From positions 803,889-867,888 of the forward strand of contig SIJG01000019.1 of NCBI GenBank assembly GCA_023374025.1: a DNA stretch of 64,000 nt, written 5' to 3'. The notes beneath the pieces were generated by a model. It was not told the origin of the DNA and ran no database searches. It saw only the letters and a program-made list of their open reading frames with translations. A program made the position numbers and the translations under genes. Positions within the stretch are counted from its first letter, which is position 1. Each line of letters begins with the position of its first letter. This DNA is from Heterodera schachtii. Its lineage: Eukaryota; Nematoda; Chromadorea; Rhabditida; Heteroderidae. Below, in pieces: positions 1 to 11,662 of this stretch.

Positions 1-3000
1 CATTTATTTTTGAGAGAATTGAGTAAAGTTATTTCGAGTTCAAATCCACGTCTTAAGCTAAAGTTTTGTTGGTCACTCTTTATTACAAATTTGAATGTTG
101 CCTAAACTTTGATTTTACCACCTGTTGTGATATTGATTTACTATATCATCTTTCTTAAGTCCGTTTTTATAGCTTTTAAACTTTAAATTAAGTATAAGAT
201 TATATTCAGCAGAGTTGCTTAATGCTTTAAAAAGTATTATTAATTAACAACTTTTTTATATAAATACTTCAATTAATTTTTATTGATATTAAAAGTCTTT
301 ATAAATAAATCGTATTAATGGAGAATCACCTTTGATGAATTGAAATTCATTTTTAATTCAGATCATGAAAGTTACCAATCAGCATAATCATAAATTAATG
401 ATAAAATATAAAAACATATTTTATGTTTTGACAATTTTTTTAATTAATTGAAATTATTAATTCTTTCAGATAGAAAATTTTTAGCGCAGTGAGCGCAAAT
501 TGGATTGTTTTAATTTTGTATGGGTGTTTGACGCAAACAAATATTTCGAACAATATATGTATATTTATTATTTATTCATTTTTTTTACCTACTTTTGTTT
601 TTAATAAATTATTACGACTTTGTTATTTTTACCAATTTTGTTACTTTTTTCTTGAACATTTTTATATTGAAAAAAATTATTTATTGAATTAAACGTATTA
701 TTTGACTTATATTTTTCTTTTTTATTTTTTTAATAAAATTTTTTATATTTATTAAAATCACTCCGCTTTATAATTATTTTAAAATTCTGTCAAAAAAACA
801 AAACCACGAAAAACTTTGTTAATGTATTAAAATAAACAGTTATATTTTCATGCGTTGAATTTTTCAAACTAAATAAGTATTAATTTTATACTTTTTAAAT
901 CTCATTCAATTTATTTTCTATAAATATTTTTATACTTTCATATACTTTTCACGTTACTGTTCTCTGGTGACTTACATTATTATAACGTTCTGAAAAGCAA
1001 TAATATTTATATATTTAAATATTTGAAAATGTTTTATGCTTCTCTTCAATTATTCTTTATTTTCTAAATTTATGAAAATGTAATATTTAAAATTTTTGTA
1101 ATTTTAAAAACTTGTTTTAGCTGGGTTGGGAAATTTTAAAAACTTTCGAGCAAGGCGCCTAGAATATTTTTGAATTTTTTCGGCCAAAAGGGTGTGAAAA
1201 ATATTTTTCTGGGTTAATAAGGTGCTGAGCACGAATATGTAATTAAAGGCACAAAAAATTGAAAAAAGGAAGGCAAAAAAGTTTGTTTGCTCCCTGATTC
1301 GCAAAAACCTCAAAAATAGGTGCTAAAAATGGAATAAGCTAAATTATTTAAAAAATCAAAAATTCTTGTCAAGAAAATAAATTTTGGAGATGAATTTTTA
1401 TAAATTTTTCTATTTCTTAGGGGTATATTTTTCTTAAATTTTTCAGGTCGATTCTCAGAGTTTTTGTTTTTGTTTTTATTGCATTTTTTCAAAACAGCTG
1501 AAAATATTTAAAAATTTCTTAAAATGACAAAAAGCACAAAAAAGTTACGAAAATATTGTTATTAACAGGTTAAGTCACTCCAATTCGCCGTTCGGTTTTT
1601 CTCGATTTTTTATAAAAAATCAGTCGTTTTATGGTTTTTGATTAATTCGGCTGTCGGCCGAAACTGAAAATACCAGAAAACTCAATTTTTCGGTCGATTT
1701 TTTTGGTTAAAATCCGAAACCGAAAATCGAAAAAATTCGACCGGTCTGGTCTCTATTTATATTTAATAAATACAGATTTCTTAATTTATAAGAAACAAAT
1801 ACGCATTTCTTATTTGTATATACATATTGTTAAAGTTTAGGAGTTTAATAAAAATATTCATTTAATTAACCTTATGAATTAAATATTATTTTTCATGTTT
1901 TATTTTGGCTCCTGGCCTCCTTTCTTTTCTCTGTTGTGAACGTTCGGAGCATTAAGCATTTACAAAATTAGAGGCGGCTAAGATGACCAGTAGTAATTTT
2001 TTATTTTGCTTGGTTAATACTTCCTTTTTTAAATTTATCTTTTATTATAAGAAAATAGGTACTGACACATCTTTTGCATTTTAAATGTAGCTATTATATT
2101 AATTACACATATTTATGTTTATTGTTTTGATTTTAAAATATTTATTTTTTTTACAGTGAAATTCTTCGATTTTTTTTCTATTTAATAGCTTTTTATCACT
2201 AGAATTTTGATAATTTTGAACTCTTTTCTCATATATTATTTAATTCATTAGACCAAATCCATACTTCACCCAGTAAAATAAATTTTTGATTTTATAAATT
2301 GCTGGCTTAAAATTAGAATTTCTTTTTAATTAAAAAAGTAAAAATAATTGACGCACAAAATATAATTTTTATATCACATTATTTATTAATTTTAATTTAT
2401 TTTTACATTTTTTTCCTTTCATTAATATTTTTACTTTCACATCAATTGCTAATAATTTTTATATCACATTAGGTGCGGGAAATTGGGGCGTTTAAAAAAA
2501 ATTACGATGAAATGGCATTGTACACAAGAATTTTTATTTTATCTAATGCGATAATTTTGTTAATATATTTTATTTATGTGAACTTACAAATTTTTTATCA
2601 TTTATTTTACTAATTATATTTTAAATTTATTCTGCTTTCATGATTAAATAATACAATTGCTGGTATAATTTAAAATTCTAAAGACCGGAAAATAAATTTT
2701 TAGTAATTTTAAAATTATTTTTATACTTTAGATATTGTTACACTTTTCTGTTTTCAATAATAAATATTCGGCATTTGCTTTTTACTTCTGCATTAACTTC
2801 AAAAATTTGTGCGGTAATCATTAAAATTCATAATTCTTTATTTTAAGTTTTTAAATTTTATTCAAACATAATTTTGATAGTTTTTTGTTGTATTAACATT
2901 TATATATACATTGCTATTTAATTATAGGCATTATTTTATCGCACAATTGTTACTATTAAGGTTTAAACAGAAAATAATCTTCAGGCTATCGTTTAATTTC

Positions 3001-3439
3001 CATTCATCAGAATTCTAATTCTATAGATATTTTAATTAATTTTTAGGTTTGTTTTACCTTGCTGGGTACATTAGTACATCCTTATTCCGAACAATGATAA
3101 CATCAAAATTATGTACTTTCGGCAATAGTAATTGTTTAGTAATTTGCTTGGCAAAATAAGTTACATTTTTATGTCTATTTTATTGATATAATTATTTAAT
3201 TATTCGACCTCTCGTTTTTTTGCAAAATATAATTATCTTAGTTATATCAATGATTGTTAGAAATATATTATTATTTTTTGTTTAAAATTAATTCGCACAG
3301 AACTTGAAGTAAACTATATATTTCAAACTGTGAAATTTATTTTTGTCTTAAATTTACGAAATTGATATTTAAAATCGTAGCGCCCGGAAAATGCGTCAGT
3401 GGAAAAAGCGTCAGTAGAATATGCGTCAGTGAAAATTTT
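1..3439. other. AT-rich intergenic DNA, no gene seen
   Basis: Open frames here are short (under 80 codons), T-rich and hydrophobic from composition alone; none resembles a known protein. A patch at about 1,207-1,230 reads like a fragment of the Merlin terminal repeat found at 48.7 kb (shared words 'aggtgctgag' and 'cacgaat'). At about 1,590-1,760 there is a short, imperfectly self-complementary stretch rich in 'cggt/accg' words, probably the end of a decayed DNA transposon. Otherwise I see nothing. Confidence 0.6.
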
Positions 3440-3735
3440 TGTCATAAAGTTCCTTGCGTTTTCGAGGGCACACTGACCACGAATTCGGTATCCATTTCGG
3501 TCAATTCCGAACTCCGGACCCAAACTCGAACAAAAAGTCGAAAGTCCAAATTTTCGAATTTAGCATTTTTTGTTCAAAAACGGCATAAATGATCTCTTAT
3601 TGATGGATTGATGGCTTTCAGTTTGTTTCCGGGTATTAGCTTATTTTTAAGAAAAAACTCTAATTCCGAAAATTTTGACTTTCGACTTTTTGTCAGAATT
3701 CAGGTCCCGGGTCCGGAATTCAGATCATACTAAAA
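3440..3735. mobile_element. Foldback relic related to the Merlin terminal repeat
   Basis: The left arm (about 3,445-3,560) and the right arm (about 3,655-3,735) are partly reverse complementary: 'ggaccc' followed by 'aaaaagtcgaaagtc' on the left answers 'gactttcgacttttt' and 'gggtcc' on the right. The left arm also matches the Merlin terminal repeat and the 62.3-kb foldback in word order: a '(c)tga..acgaat' motif, then 'ccatttcgg', then 'ccgaactccggaccc', then 'ctcgaac'. The outer part of the right arm is not recognisable, so this is an old, incomplete copy. The short frames across it are not genes. Confidence 0.5.
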
Positions 3736-5387
3736 TTTTAAAAACAAGGTTTTACGAGAATTTAAAAGTTACTTTCTAGACAATCTATTAATTTATTTTT
3801 TATAAAAAAATTCACAAAAGGATTTTTTCATTTTACTAATTATTTTTTAGATAAATAATATCAAATTTATTTATGTTTTTGTTAATTTTATTAATAATAT
3901 ATTTTTAAATTTATTTATTAATGATCCTCGTTTTTGCTATATTATAAGATTTTTAGTATAATTTTTAAATTCAATATTTATGCTAAATGAGCTTTTATTT
4001 GACAAGACGTGATTCTAGATAATTCCCGTAACTCCATACTTTTTATTATAATTTTGTAGGGACTAAATGCTCCACAAAATTACGTTCTCCTAATTTCAAT
4101 TGAAAATATTCAAGAAACAATTTTTTATATAAGTTTCGTCACTCAAGTTAATTTATTACGTCCACAATCTTAGTTTTTTATAGAAATATGAAAATTTTTT
4201 CCATTCTCTGATAAAAAATTTATAATATTAATTTCAAAATATTTAAAAAACTAAATATGAATGAAATAACATTATAGAGAAATTTTCGATTCGCACTTTG
4301 CCCTATACCAAATTTTGCAAAATTACTATTAACTTAATATTTTACAATTTCCTCTTAATTTGAAACTTGGCCAATATTTCCACTTTGGTTTTTTAATTGT
4401 TAATATAAAAATTGGTATTATTTTTTCGCAACTTAAATTTTCAGGAATAAATAGCAGTTTTAGTCCCTTCGGTTTGTGGGGCACATTTTGTGGACAAACG
4501 CCGAGTTATATTGAGGCTGATGCATTGGTATATTTAGAATATTAGATTTATCATGGTAGATTATTTAATTCTGTTATAAATTTTCTTTTATTTATCCCTT
4601 TTCATTATATTTTTTCTTATTCTAGAATTATATATTCTATATAATCCATCAAATATGAAAGAACATTCTTTATAATGTCAAATAGAACATAAATTTTGAT
4701 TTTTTTAAATAAACAATAATTTAGTGGTGAAATACTTTTCTACAGCTGAAATTGCAAATCAAAAATAAGATTAACTCACGGTAAGGTCACGCCGTTTTGT
4801 TGTAGGCATTTGGGTAGGTTATTAGGCATTCTAATTTTTTTTTATATTTATCTCCTATTTTATTATTGTCTCATTGTTTGCAATGGTTTCATTATTGCAA
4901 ATAAATTAGTAGTTTGTTAATTCTAATCATTATAATCTAAAATTATTATTTTATTTTTTAATTTCCTTTTTTCTTTAATACGTTTTCGAGTTTGAGGTTG
5001 TTTAGAATCACGAATTTTCCATGCTTTTATTTGGTCTCTTGTAATAAATAAAATATTAATTAACTTATTTCAGAATTATCGATTTTATTTTCGGATTCAT
5101 AAAAATATTTTGTTTATTCTATTTCTATTATCTATCTTCTTTTATTTTTATTCTTCACTTTACTGCTTTATGTTCTATATCAAAAATGCCATTGATCAAA
5201 TTTTGTTTTTTTAATCTATTTAGATTTTACAGTTTGGGTTGCCTTTTTAATAAGCTTTTGGATGGTAATATTCTCAAGTGGAAAAATGCTCCGGCATCGT
5301 TTGCCAGACGAATGCCGACAAAATTATTCAAGCTTAATTTTTTAATGGGAATTAAATTTACAGTATGATATTTTTCGGGCTGGTGAA
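3736..5387. other. AT-rich intergenic DNA, no gene seen
   Basis: No recognisable coding sequence, RNA gene or clear repeat. A frame at 4,360-4,545 is the least T-biased but matches no family I know. Confidence 0.5.
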
Positions 5388-5838
5388 GACAGCTCCCGGA
5401 CAATTCGACTGGGACAATTCGACAGTGGACAATCCGAAAAATTGGACAATCCGACAGTAAAATAAAATTTAAAAAAAAATTTGTAGCCATATAAACGGTC
5501 TATTCCTAAAAATATATTCAAGTTAAATTAATCGATTCGTATATTTTATAAGCAACTGCACGTAAATAAGCAAAAAAGGTCAGTTTGGCGATCATGAAAA
5601 TGGCGTGATCGATAAAGGAAGTGGAATAGGAATTTAACTATCGATAAGCCTTTAATACAGTTGTGGATTCATTAAATTTTGCTATTTGTAAGTTCTTGAT
5701 TTTGGTTTCTAAACTTTTATTTGTATTTTGACTCGAAGGAATATATTTATTTTTTGGGAATAGTCCGTTTATATGCCTAAAAATTATTTTTTAAATTTTA
5801 TATTGTTCATTGTAGGATTGTCCAGTCACGGCGAAGAC
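5388..5838. mobile_element. Foldback element with 'ggacaatycgacagt' repeats
   Basis: Four head-to-tail variants of 'ggacaattcgac' lie at 5,397-5,460. They are followed by a stretch (about 5,440-5,525) whose reverse complement recurs at about 5,740-5,830: 'gacaatcc', an A-rich spacer, 'catataaacggtctattcc', 'aatatattc'. The pair forms an inverted repeat with arms of roughly 90-130 bp around a spacer of about 220 bp. No target-site duplication is clear. A related single arm sits inside an intron of the Hsp70-like gene (45,540-45,665). Confidence 0.6.
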
Positions 5839-7536
5839 ACGATCGCATTTGTGATATGCTGTCAATTTTTATTGATTTAATTAGTAAGTAAAGTAAAAAT
5901 TCATCTCCCGATCCTTCTTCACTCTCCTTTTAATCACTCCTCGGGGTTTGGTTTTTATTAAGTGAATTCTTTTGTTGTATTTGAGTTTTCAGTTTAAATT
6001 AAGTTTAATAAAAATGTTTAAATTACTAAAAATAAAATTTGAATTTTTTATATATTACTTTATTTTAGTCAAATTCTATTTATAAATGTTAAAATTTATA
6101 TGTATTTTTTCAATTTCACAATTTAAAATTTTTTTAAAAATTTTTGTCTATCGTTTACTTGAATTGGTAAATTGTTTTCTTTGTTTCAGTTTTATTATTT
6201 ATTTGAATAAATAATTTTTTGTTTTGGGTACGAATAAACTTCTGCTGCGAAAACCACCTACTTATGTGTCAAATTATAATTGCTTAATTTAAAAGCATCA
6301 TTTACTCAACCTTCATTGAAGTGAACCTTTCAAAAAATTATACCGAAAATTTAACAATGCACTAGCTTTTCAATGTTTGTTCATGTTTTATTTATGAGAT
6401 ATAAATTTATCGGTGAAGTTTGTCCTTTCATAAAAATATAAGTCCCACAAAATGCTGAAAATTCGCATTTTATTAATTTTATGGTAAAATCTGTTATATA
6501 ATTTGGCACATTCCAAATTACCGGTTGAAATTGTTGGTACCGTTAACGGTTTTTGAAATACCGGTCAGTACATATTCTTTCTATATATGTGGGTGCTCAG
6601 ATCACCATGAAGGAATGAATTTATCAAATTTGTAGGACTTTTTTGATTAGTATAAAAAGTAAATCAAAATAAATTATTTATGATCTTTCTTGACTCTCAA
6701 TAAGATCCTTTATAAACCGTGCCAATATATTCGACCCAAAATTAGGGGCGAGATAAATTTGCTTGGTTAGGTCTCCGCTTAAGGGAATGCATTTACATCG
6801 ATTTGATATCACTCGAAAGTCCAATGAAGATGCTATCAATTGGTATAATATTAATATTATTAATATATAAAATATCTGCTCCCTGTTAAAAGGTTTTTTG
6901 AATCAATTTTAAAATTTTAGATTCAATGCTAAACATATTACCCTAGCTTAAATTGTATAATTGGCATATTTTGGATTAAGTTTATGCTCAATTATTTCCT
7001 CAATAAAAAAATTTTGAATGTGAGAATTTCATTGGATGGATTAAAAAAAATATAATAATTTCCTTTTATTTAAAAAATCTATTTTAGTTTCGCAATGGAA
7101 TTTTAAAGCGAAGTTTCCATAAAACTCATATATCATTGTCGAATTCAGTCGTTGTCGAAATCACCAGTCAGTGAAGGACACCCTAGTATACTATTTTTTT
7201 TTGTTATATTTTGAACTTATTGATTTAATTTTAAAAAAATTAAAATTTTTTTTTGTAAGTTATACTTCGTTCTTAATCGGTTTATTATATTTTTATTTAA
7301 AATTAATACTATTCTCACAAAAAATAAAAGATTTAATTTAATATTTTATAATATGTACATCCCCTGGTCTGATGTTATCCATTGTTCCCGAGTCAATTCG
7401 TTGGTCAGATCAAATAGCACAACTGAGTCGGCAAAAGATAATGATTTTTTTTAATAGATTCATATTATTTTTCTGGTAAATTAAATTTATTTTTAAAATT
7501 TCTGTCCCATGAACTATATTTTAATTGATAGTTCAT
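5839..7536. other. AT-rich intergenic DNA, no gene seen
   Basis: No coding sequence recognised. A short patch at about 6,520-6,570 repeats 'taccggt/accggt' words, like the tips of a decayed DNA transposon; too short to classify. Confidence 0.5.
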
Positions 7537-8598
7537 TGGGCGTCTTTAACATTTTGACAAAGACAGATAATTTTTTTCTTGTCTATTTTCCGCTCCGTTT
7601 TCTGCCACATAACGAATTTTCATCAATTTTTCGAGTTTATAATTTATGTGCCTCTTTGGTTAGCAAATTTTGTTTATCAGCTTGAATTTTTTTTTTTCAG
7701 TATTCGCTTGTTTTTAAATTTTGAGTACGGATTTGGCGTTCAGCAGGTGGGAAAGGTGTTTTTTTTTTAAACTTTTAATTAAATGAATGAAATTTTGAAC
7801 TTTTGCTGGCTTCCATATGTCAATGATTTTTTCTGTTCCAACGCATTCTTATAAGAAACTATTTTTGCCCTAATCGGATAATTATTTTAAAAATAGCAAA
7901 ATCTTTAAAAAATTATGGCTTTAACAAAAAAACGATGCATTTTTATTTAATGTTTTACTACAGCAAAATTTCTAATATAATGTATAGGGATTCTTTTTTT
8001 ATGTAAATACATGTTTTTTTCCTGGATTCTCCATAGCCTAATTAGCAGGAAAAACACTTTCTTTTTTGTGTTTACGAACAAAAATCGGGACTTTTATTTA
8101 CATATTTTTACATATTTTGGGATTTTTCTACATATTACATATGTACATATTTTATTTACATATTTCGCGATTTTTCTTACATAAAAAAAGAATCCCTGAT
8201 AATGTATTTTAAAAAAAATTTTTAATGAAGTAATATTTCGTTTAATTTACAAACTTTATTTTAATGTTTCAAGGCAATGTTTTTATTTTGGGTTATATCA
8301 TTAATAAGTTTCATTTTTCAAGTTGTGGCGCAAAGTAGACATGCTCATTTGTCAGCAGAAGAAATCATGATGAATTTGCGGTTTATTTTCTAGTAAATTA
8401 CAATTTATTATTAGTGAAAAAGCTGAATATAAAATAATATAGTCTAAAATTTCAGCAATAATTTTTTTCATGTTTTATTTAAATTTATTTTAGCGAAAGC
8501 ATCCATTGCTTAATTTAAATTCATTTTTTAAATCGATCCAAGTATTTTCTTACTTTTATAGGAATAGTTAGCAAGGTATTAAGAAGGAATTTTTTATT
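7537..8598 (+). repeat. Direct duplication, copy A (interrupted by a miniature transposon)
   Basis: This segment matches 10,053-10,902 in the same orientation over its whole length. Shared landmarks are 'gggcgtcttta', 'tttctgccacataacgaatt', 'tttggcgttcagcag', 'ggcttccatatgtcaatgat' and 'gcgcaaagtagacatgctca'. The copies differ by scattered substitutions and small indels, so the duplication is not recent. Copy A is longer because a 214-bp element is inserted at 7,985-8,198. No conserved reading frame runs through both copies, so it is a non-coding repeat or a long-dead element. Confidence 0.85.
7985..8198. mobile_element. 214-bp hAT-like miniature inverted-repeat element
   Basis: The ends are reverse complementary: 'agggattcttttttt' with 'atgtaa' on the left, 'ttacat' with 'aaaaaaagaatccctg' on the right. 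The first base is T where the other end implies C. The element is flanked by an 8-bp direct repeat 'ataatgta' (7,977-7,984 and 8,199-8,206). The paralogous copy at about 10.49 kb has a single 'ataatgta' and no insert, which is the empty site. CAGGG-type termini and an 8-bp duplication are typical of hAT elements. There is no transposase, so it is non-autonomous. A truncated relative ends at 50,509. Confidence 0.85.
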
Positions 8599-8699
8599 TT
8601 TTACAATTACATCTATTATTTTCGTTCTTGAGCGGCCGTATATTTAATTATTTGATTTAACTAATAGTTTCCATTTTTAAAAAATTGGCGAAATATTAG

Positions 8700-8785
8700 T
8701 CACAATTAGAGTTGAGCGGGACCGGGACCGGGACCGGGGCGGGAAATCCCGGTTTTTTCAGGTCCCGGTCCCGAGCTGAAATATA
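8700..8785. repeat. GC-rich 'gggaccgggaccggg' inverted repeat
   Basis: A strongly GC-rich island in very AT-rich DNA: three tandem 'gggacc' words, 'cgggaaatcccgg', then 'ggtcccggtccc' as the reverse complement. It can form a hairpin. A close relative lies at 63,407-63,520. Both look like the palindromic end of a dispersed DNA transposon rather than a gene feature; no second end was found nearby. Confidence 0.55.
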
Positions 8786-10052
8786 TTATGTTATTGTCTT
8801 GAGTTGATCTGAGCATATTAAAATATATTTGAATTATAATTTACAGAAATAGCGTGCAAGTCTTTATTTTCCATTTATACCATTTCTCTAAACTAAAAAA
8901 ATGATAAAAAAAAGAAATAAATAATCAAATTGTTAAATGATTTTAATTTGGTTAAAGCGTAAAATAATTCTTTTTAAGTACTGTGGTTGCTCGATATTAA
9001 ATAAATAAACATTATTGCCTCATATATGAAATAAAGTAGCGGGTTTTGCAATAACTAAAACATTTTATCATTTTTAATTTTTTAATTTCCCTTCTGATAC
9101 AGTATACCGGGAAAATGAACTGTAAATTTTTTGTTGCTTTTTATCAAATCGATCTCTGTTTCTGCAGCTGCGCCTCCGGCAAAACCCCCAGCCACATTCG
9201 AACCAATATTTGTAGCACTTTTTGCAACTAATCCCTTTGTTGTTTGGCGCGTTACAAAAGTTTTTTCTGTGTTTTGTTATAAAAATCTTTTGGTTTATTA
9301 CATTATTTTTCTTATTGTATTTTTAATGTAATTTCTTATTTTTTTATATTTATTTATTTTTAATAAATGGTTTTATGAGTTTGAGGTTCTCTGGAACTAT
9401 GAATTTTCTATTATTCAAAATTCTCGCTAATAATAAATAAAATTATTATTTTTAAAATTAAAGTAAGTAAGATTGTTTTTGTTCATTCTTTGCTTTTTTT
9501 TACTTTTTTTAGATAATTGTTTTGATAATATGCAGAGTTTATTATTTAGATTATTAGTTTATTTTTGATTATTTTTAATATAGTAAAATTTATTTAAAAA
9601 TTTTATTTCTCTAGTTCGGACAAGAGACCTTAAGGCCATCATTAGAATTTGTTTCTATTCAAGTGTAATTCAATATTAACTAAAGTTTTTTAATAAAAAA
9701 GTCAAACTTCTATCTTTGAGATTTAATATGAAATAAAAAAAATTTATGAAGTATTTGTGATGAATTTAATTAATTATTGCACACTTTAGAATAACCAAAT
9801 TCACTGATTTTAAGTTACAGCTCTTCAATTTTTTCTTAATATTCAATTGATATTTTTTTGTGAATTTTATTGCGTTCTTTATTAATATTTTTTAATTCAT
9901 GAGATCGGAACTCAACCATTTGCAATAGTTCTATGATGACTGCGTTTTAATTATTCATATATGTTTAATTATAGGTGCCAATTTATTAATATTCTCATAT
10001 ATCAAATTTCTATCTGCTATGCCTTATTTCTTATTTATTCTTGCGATCATTT
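8786..10052. other. AT-rich intergenic DNA, no gene seen
   Basis: No coding sequence, RNA gene or paired repeat recognised. The 66-codon frame at 9,131-9,331 begins with an alanine/proline-rich stretch that stands out from the local composition, but it has no recognisable homology and no support for splicing. Confidence 0.5.
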
Positions 10053-10902
10053 TGGGCGTCTTTAAAATTTTGACAAAGACAGATAAATTTTTTTCTTGTC
10101 TATTCCGCTCCGTTTTCTGCCACATAACGAATTTTCATCAATTTTCGGATTTAACTATTTTAATTTATGTGCCTCTTCAGTTAGAAAATTTTGTATATCA
10201 GCTTGAATTTTTTTTTCAATATTCGCTTGTTTTTATATTTTGAGTACGTATTTGGCGTTCAGCAGATGGGAAAAGTGGATTTTTTTAAAAACTTTTAAAT
10301 GAAATGAAATTTTGAACTTTTACTGGCTTCCATATGTCAATGATTTTTTCTGTTCCAACGCATTCTTATAAGAAACTATTTGTGCCCTAATCGGATAATT
10401 ATTTAAAAAATGCAAAATCTTTAAAAATTATGGCTTTAACAAAAAACGATGCATTTTTATTTAATGTTTTACTGCAGCACAATTTCTAATATAATGTATT
10501 TAAAAAAAAAATTTTTTAAATGTTGTTTTAAAAGGAATATTTCGTTTAATTTACAAACTTTATTTTAATGTTTCAAGGCAATGTTTTTATTTTGGGTTAA
10601 AACATTAATAAGTTTCATTTTTCAAGTTTGTGGCGCAAAGTAGACATGCTCATTTGTCAGCAGAAGAAATCATGATGAATTTGCGGTTTATTTTTTAGTA
10701 AATTACAATTTATTATTAATGAAAAAGCTGAATATAAAATAATATAGTCTAAAAAATTTCACCAATAATTTTTTTTTTTGTGTTTTATTGAAATTTATTT
10801 GAGCGAAAGCATCCTTTGATTAATTTAAATTCATTTTTTTAATCTATACAAGTATTTTTTACTTTTATAAGAATAGTAGCAAGGTATTAAAGAATGAATT
10901 TT
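10053..10902 (+). repeat. Direct duplication, copy B (uninterrupted)
   Basis: Second copy of the segment at 7,537-8,598, same orientation, lacking the 214-bp insert. It serves as the empty-site reference for that insertion: 'aatataatgta' is continuous with 'tttaaaa' at about 10,490-10,505. Confidence 0.85.
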
Positions 10903-11269
10903 TTCGGTGAAGACGTTTCGGCGCCAAGCCAAAAAAAAACACGAACAGAAAATTAAATTTTTAAAAAGGAGACGGGTCCCATAAAATTTATTCATTATCA
11001 GGCTCTCAATTAAATTTTTCAAAAACAGCATTTGGCCAATAAAAATCATCAATTGAGGTCAAAATCATCATTTTGGAAAATTTTACTCCAGATGAAGAAA
11101 AAAATCAATAAAAATGTTCGTTTTTTTGCGGCGCGCTTTTTCCAAAAAAATTTGAAAATTTTGCGCTTTGAACTTATAAAAGTATTGAAATGGAGAAACC
11201 AACTAGTTAATAAACAACCTAAGTAATAAAATTTCTAAGAAATAAAAATACCAATAGAAAAATCAACGT

Positions 11270-11475
11270 ATCGCCATAAATTGGAAAATTTGGGAGTTTT
11301 TTGTAGCATTTTTACATAAAAATGGCCCTTTTTGAGGTATTTTTCCCAAAAATCAGCATAAATCAGCAAACTTTCTCAAAAAGCATCAAAAATCAGCATT
11401 TCAGAAAAAAGTCATCATTGACCCCTCGAAAAGCATCAAAATGATGATAAATCAGCAGAGTTGGGAGCCCTGTTC
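11270..11475. repeat. Repeat-rich stretch with 'aaatcagca' words ending in 'ggagccctg'
   Basis: The words 'aaatcagca' and 'aaaagcatcaaaa' recur several times within 150 bp. The stretch ends 'gataaatcagcagag..gggagccctg'. A similar end, 'gataaatctg..aggagccctgg', follows 'aatcagca' words at about 43,295-43,362. Because 'cagggctcc' is a plausible hAT-type terminus, these may be right ends of one element family, but no left end was found. Confidence 0.4.
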
Positions 11476-11591
11476 ATTATCATTTATCTCTCTTTTTTTC
11501 GATTTGGCAGCTCTTATTCAGTCTAACTCAATTCGATTCATTTTCTTTGCCATTCGAAAACTTCGCCTTTTTCCAGCTGATGTCACAAATC

Positions 11592-11662
11592 GCTCCTGTG
11601 GCCTAGTGGTTATTCTGTTTGATTCATTCCTTCTTTGCTTTGGTTCAATTCCTTCTCATAAC
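11592..11662 (+). other. tRNA-like sequence with A and B boxes (degenerate)
   Basis: An A-box-like 'tggcctagtgg' (11,599-11,609) is followed about 33 bp later by a B-box-like 'ggttcaattcc' (11,642-11,652). That is the internal polymerase III promoter layout of a tRNA. The T stem and acceptor stem do not pair properly and the anticodon arm is pyrimidine-rich, so it is a tRNA-derived repeat or pseudo-tRNA, not a working tRNA gene. Its second half resembles the minus-strand copy at 22.5 kb. Confidence 0.55.

Noticed and set aside
9131..9331. 66-codon frame with an Ala/Pro-rich start
   Set aside because: The second half is T-rich low complexity; no acceptor/donor logic or homology to support it.
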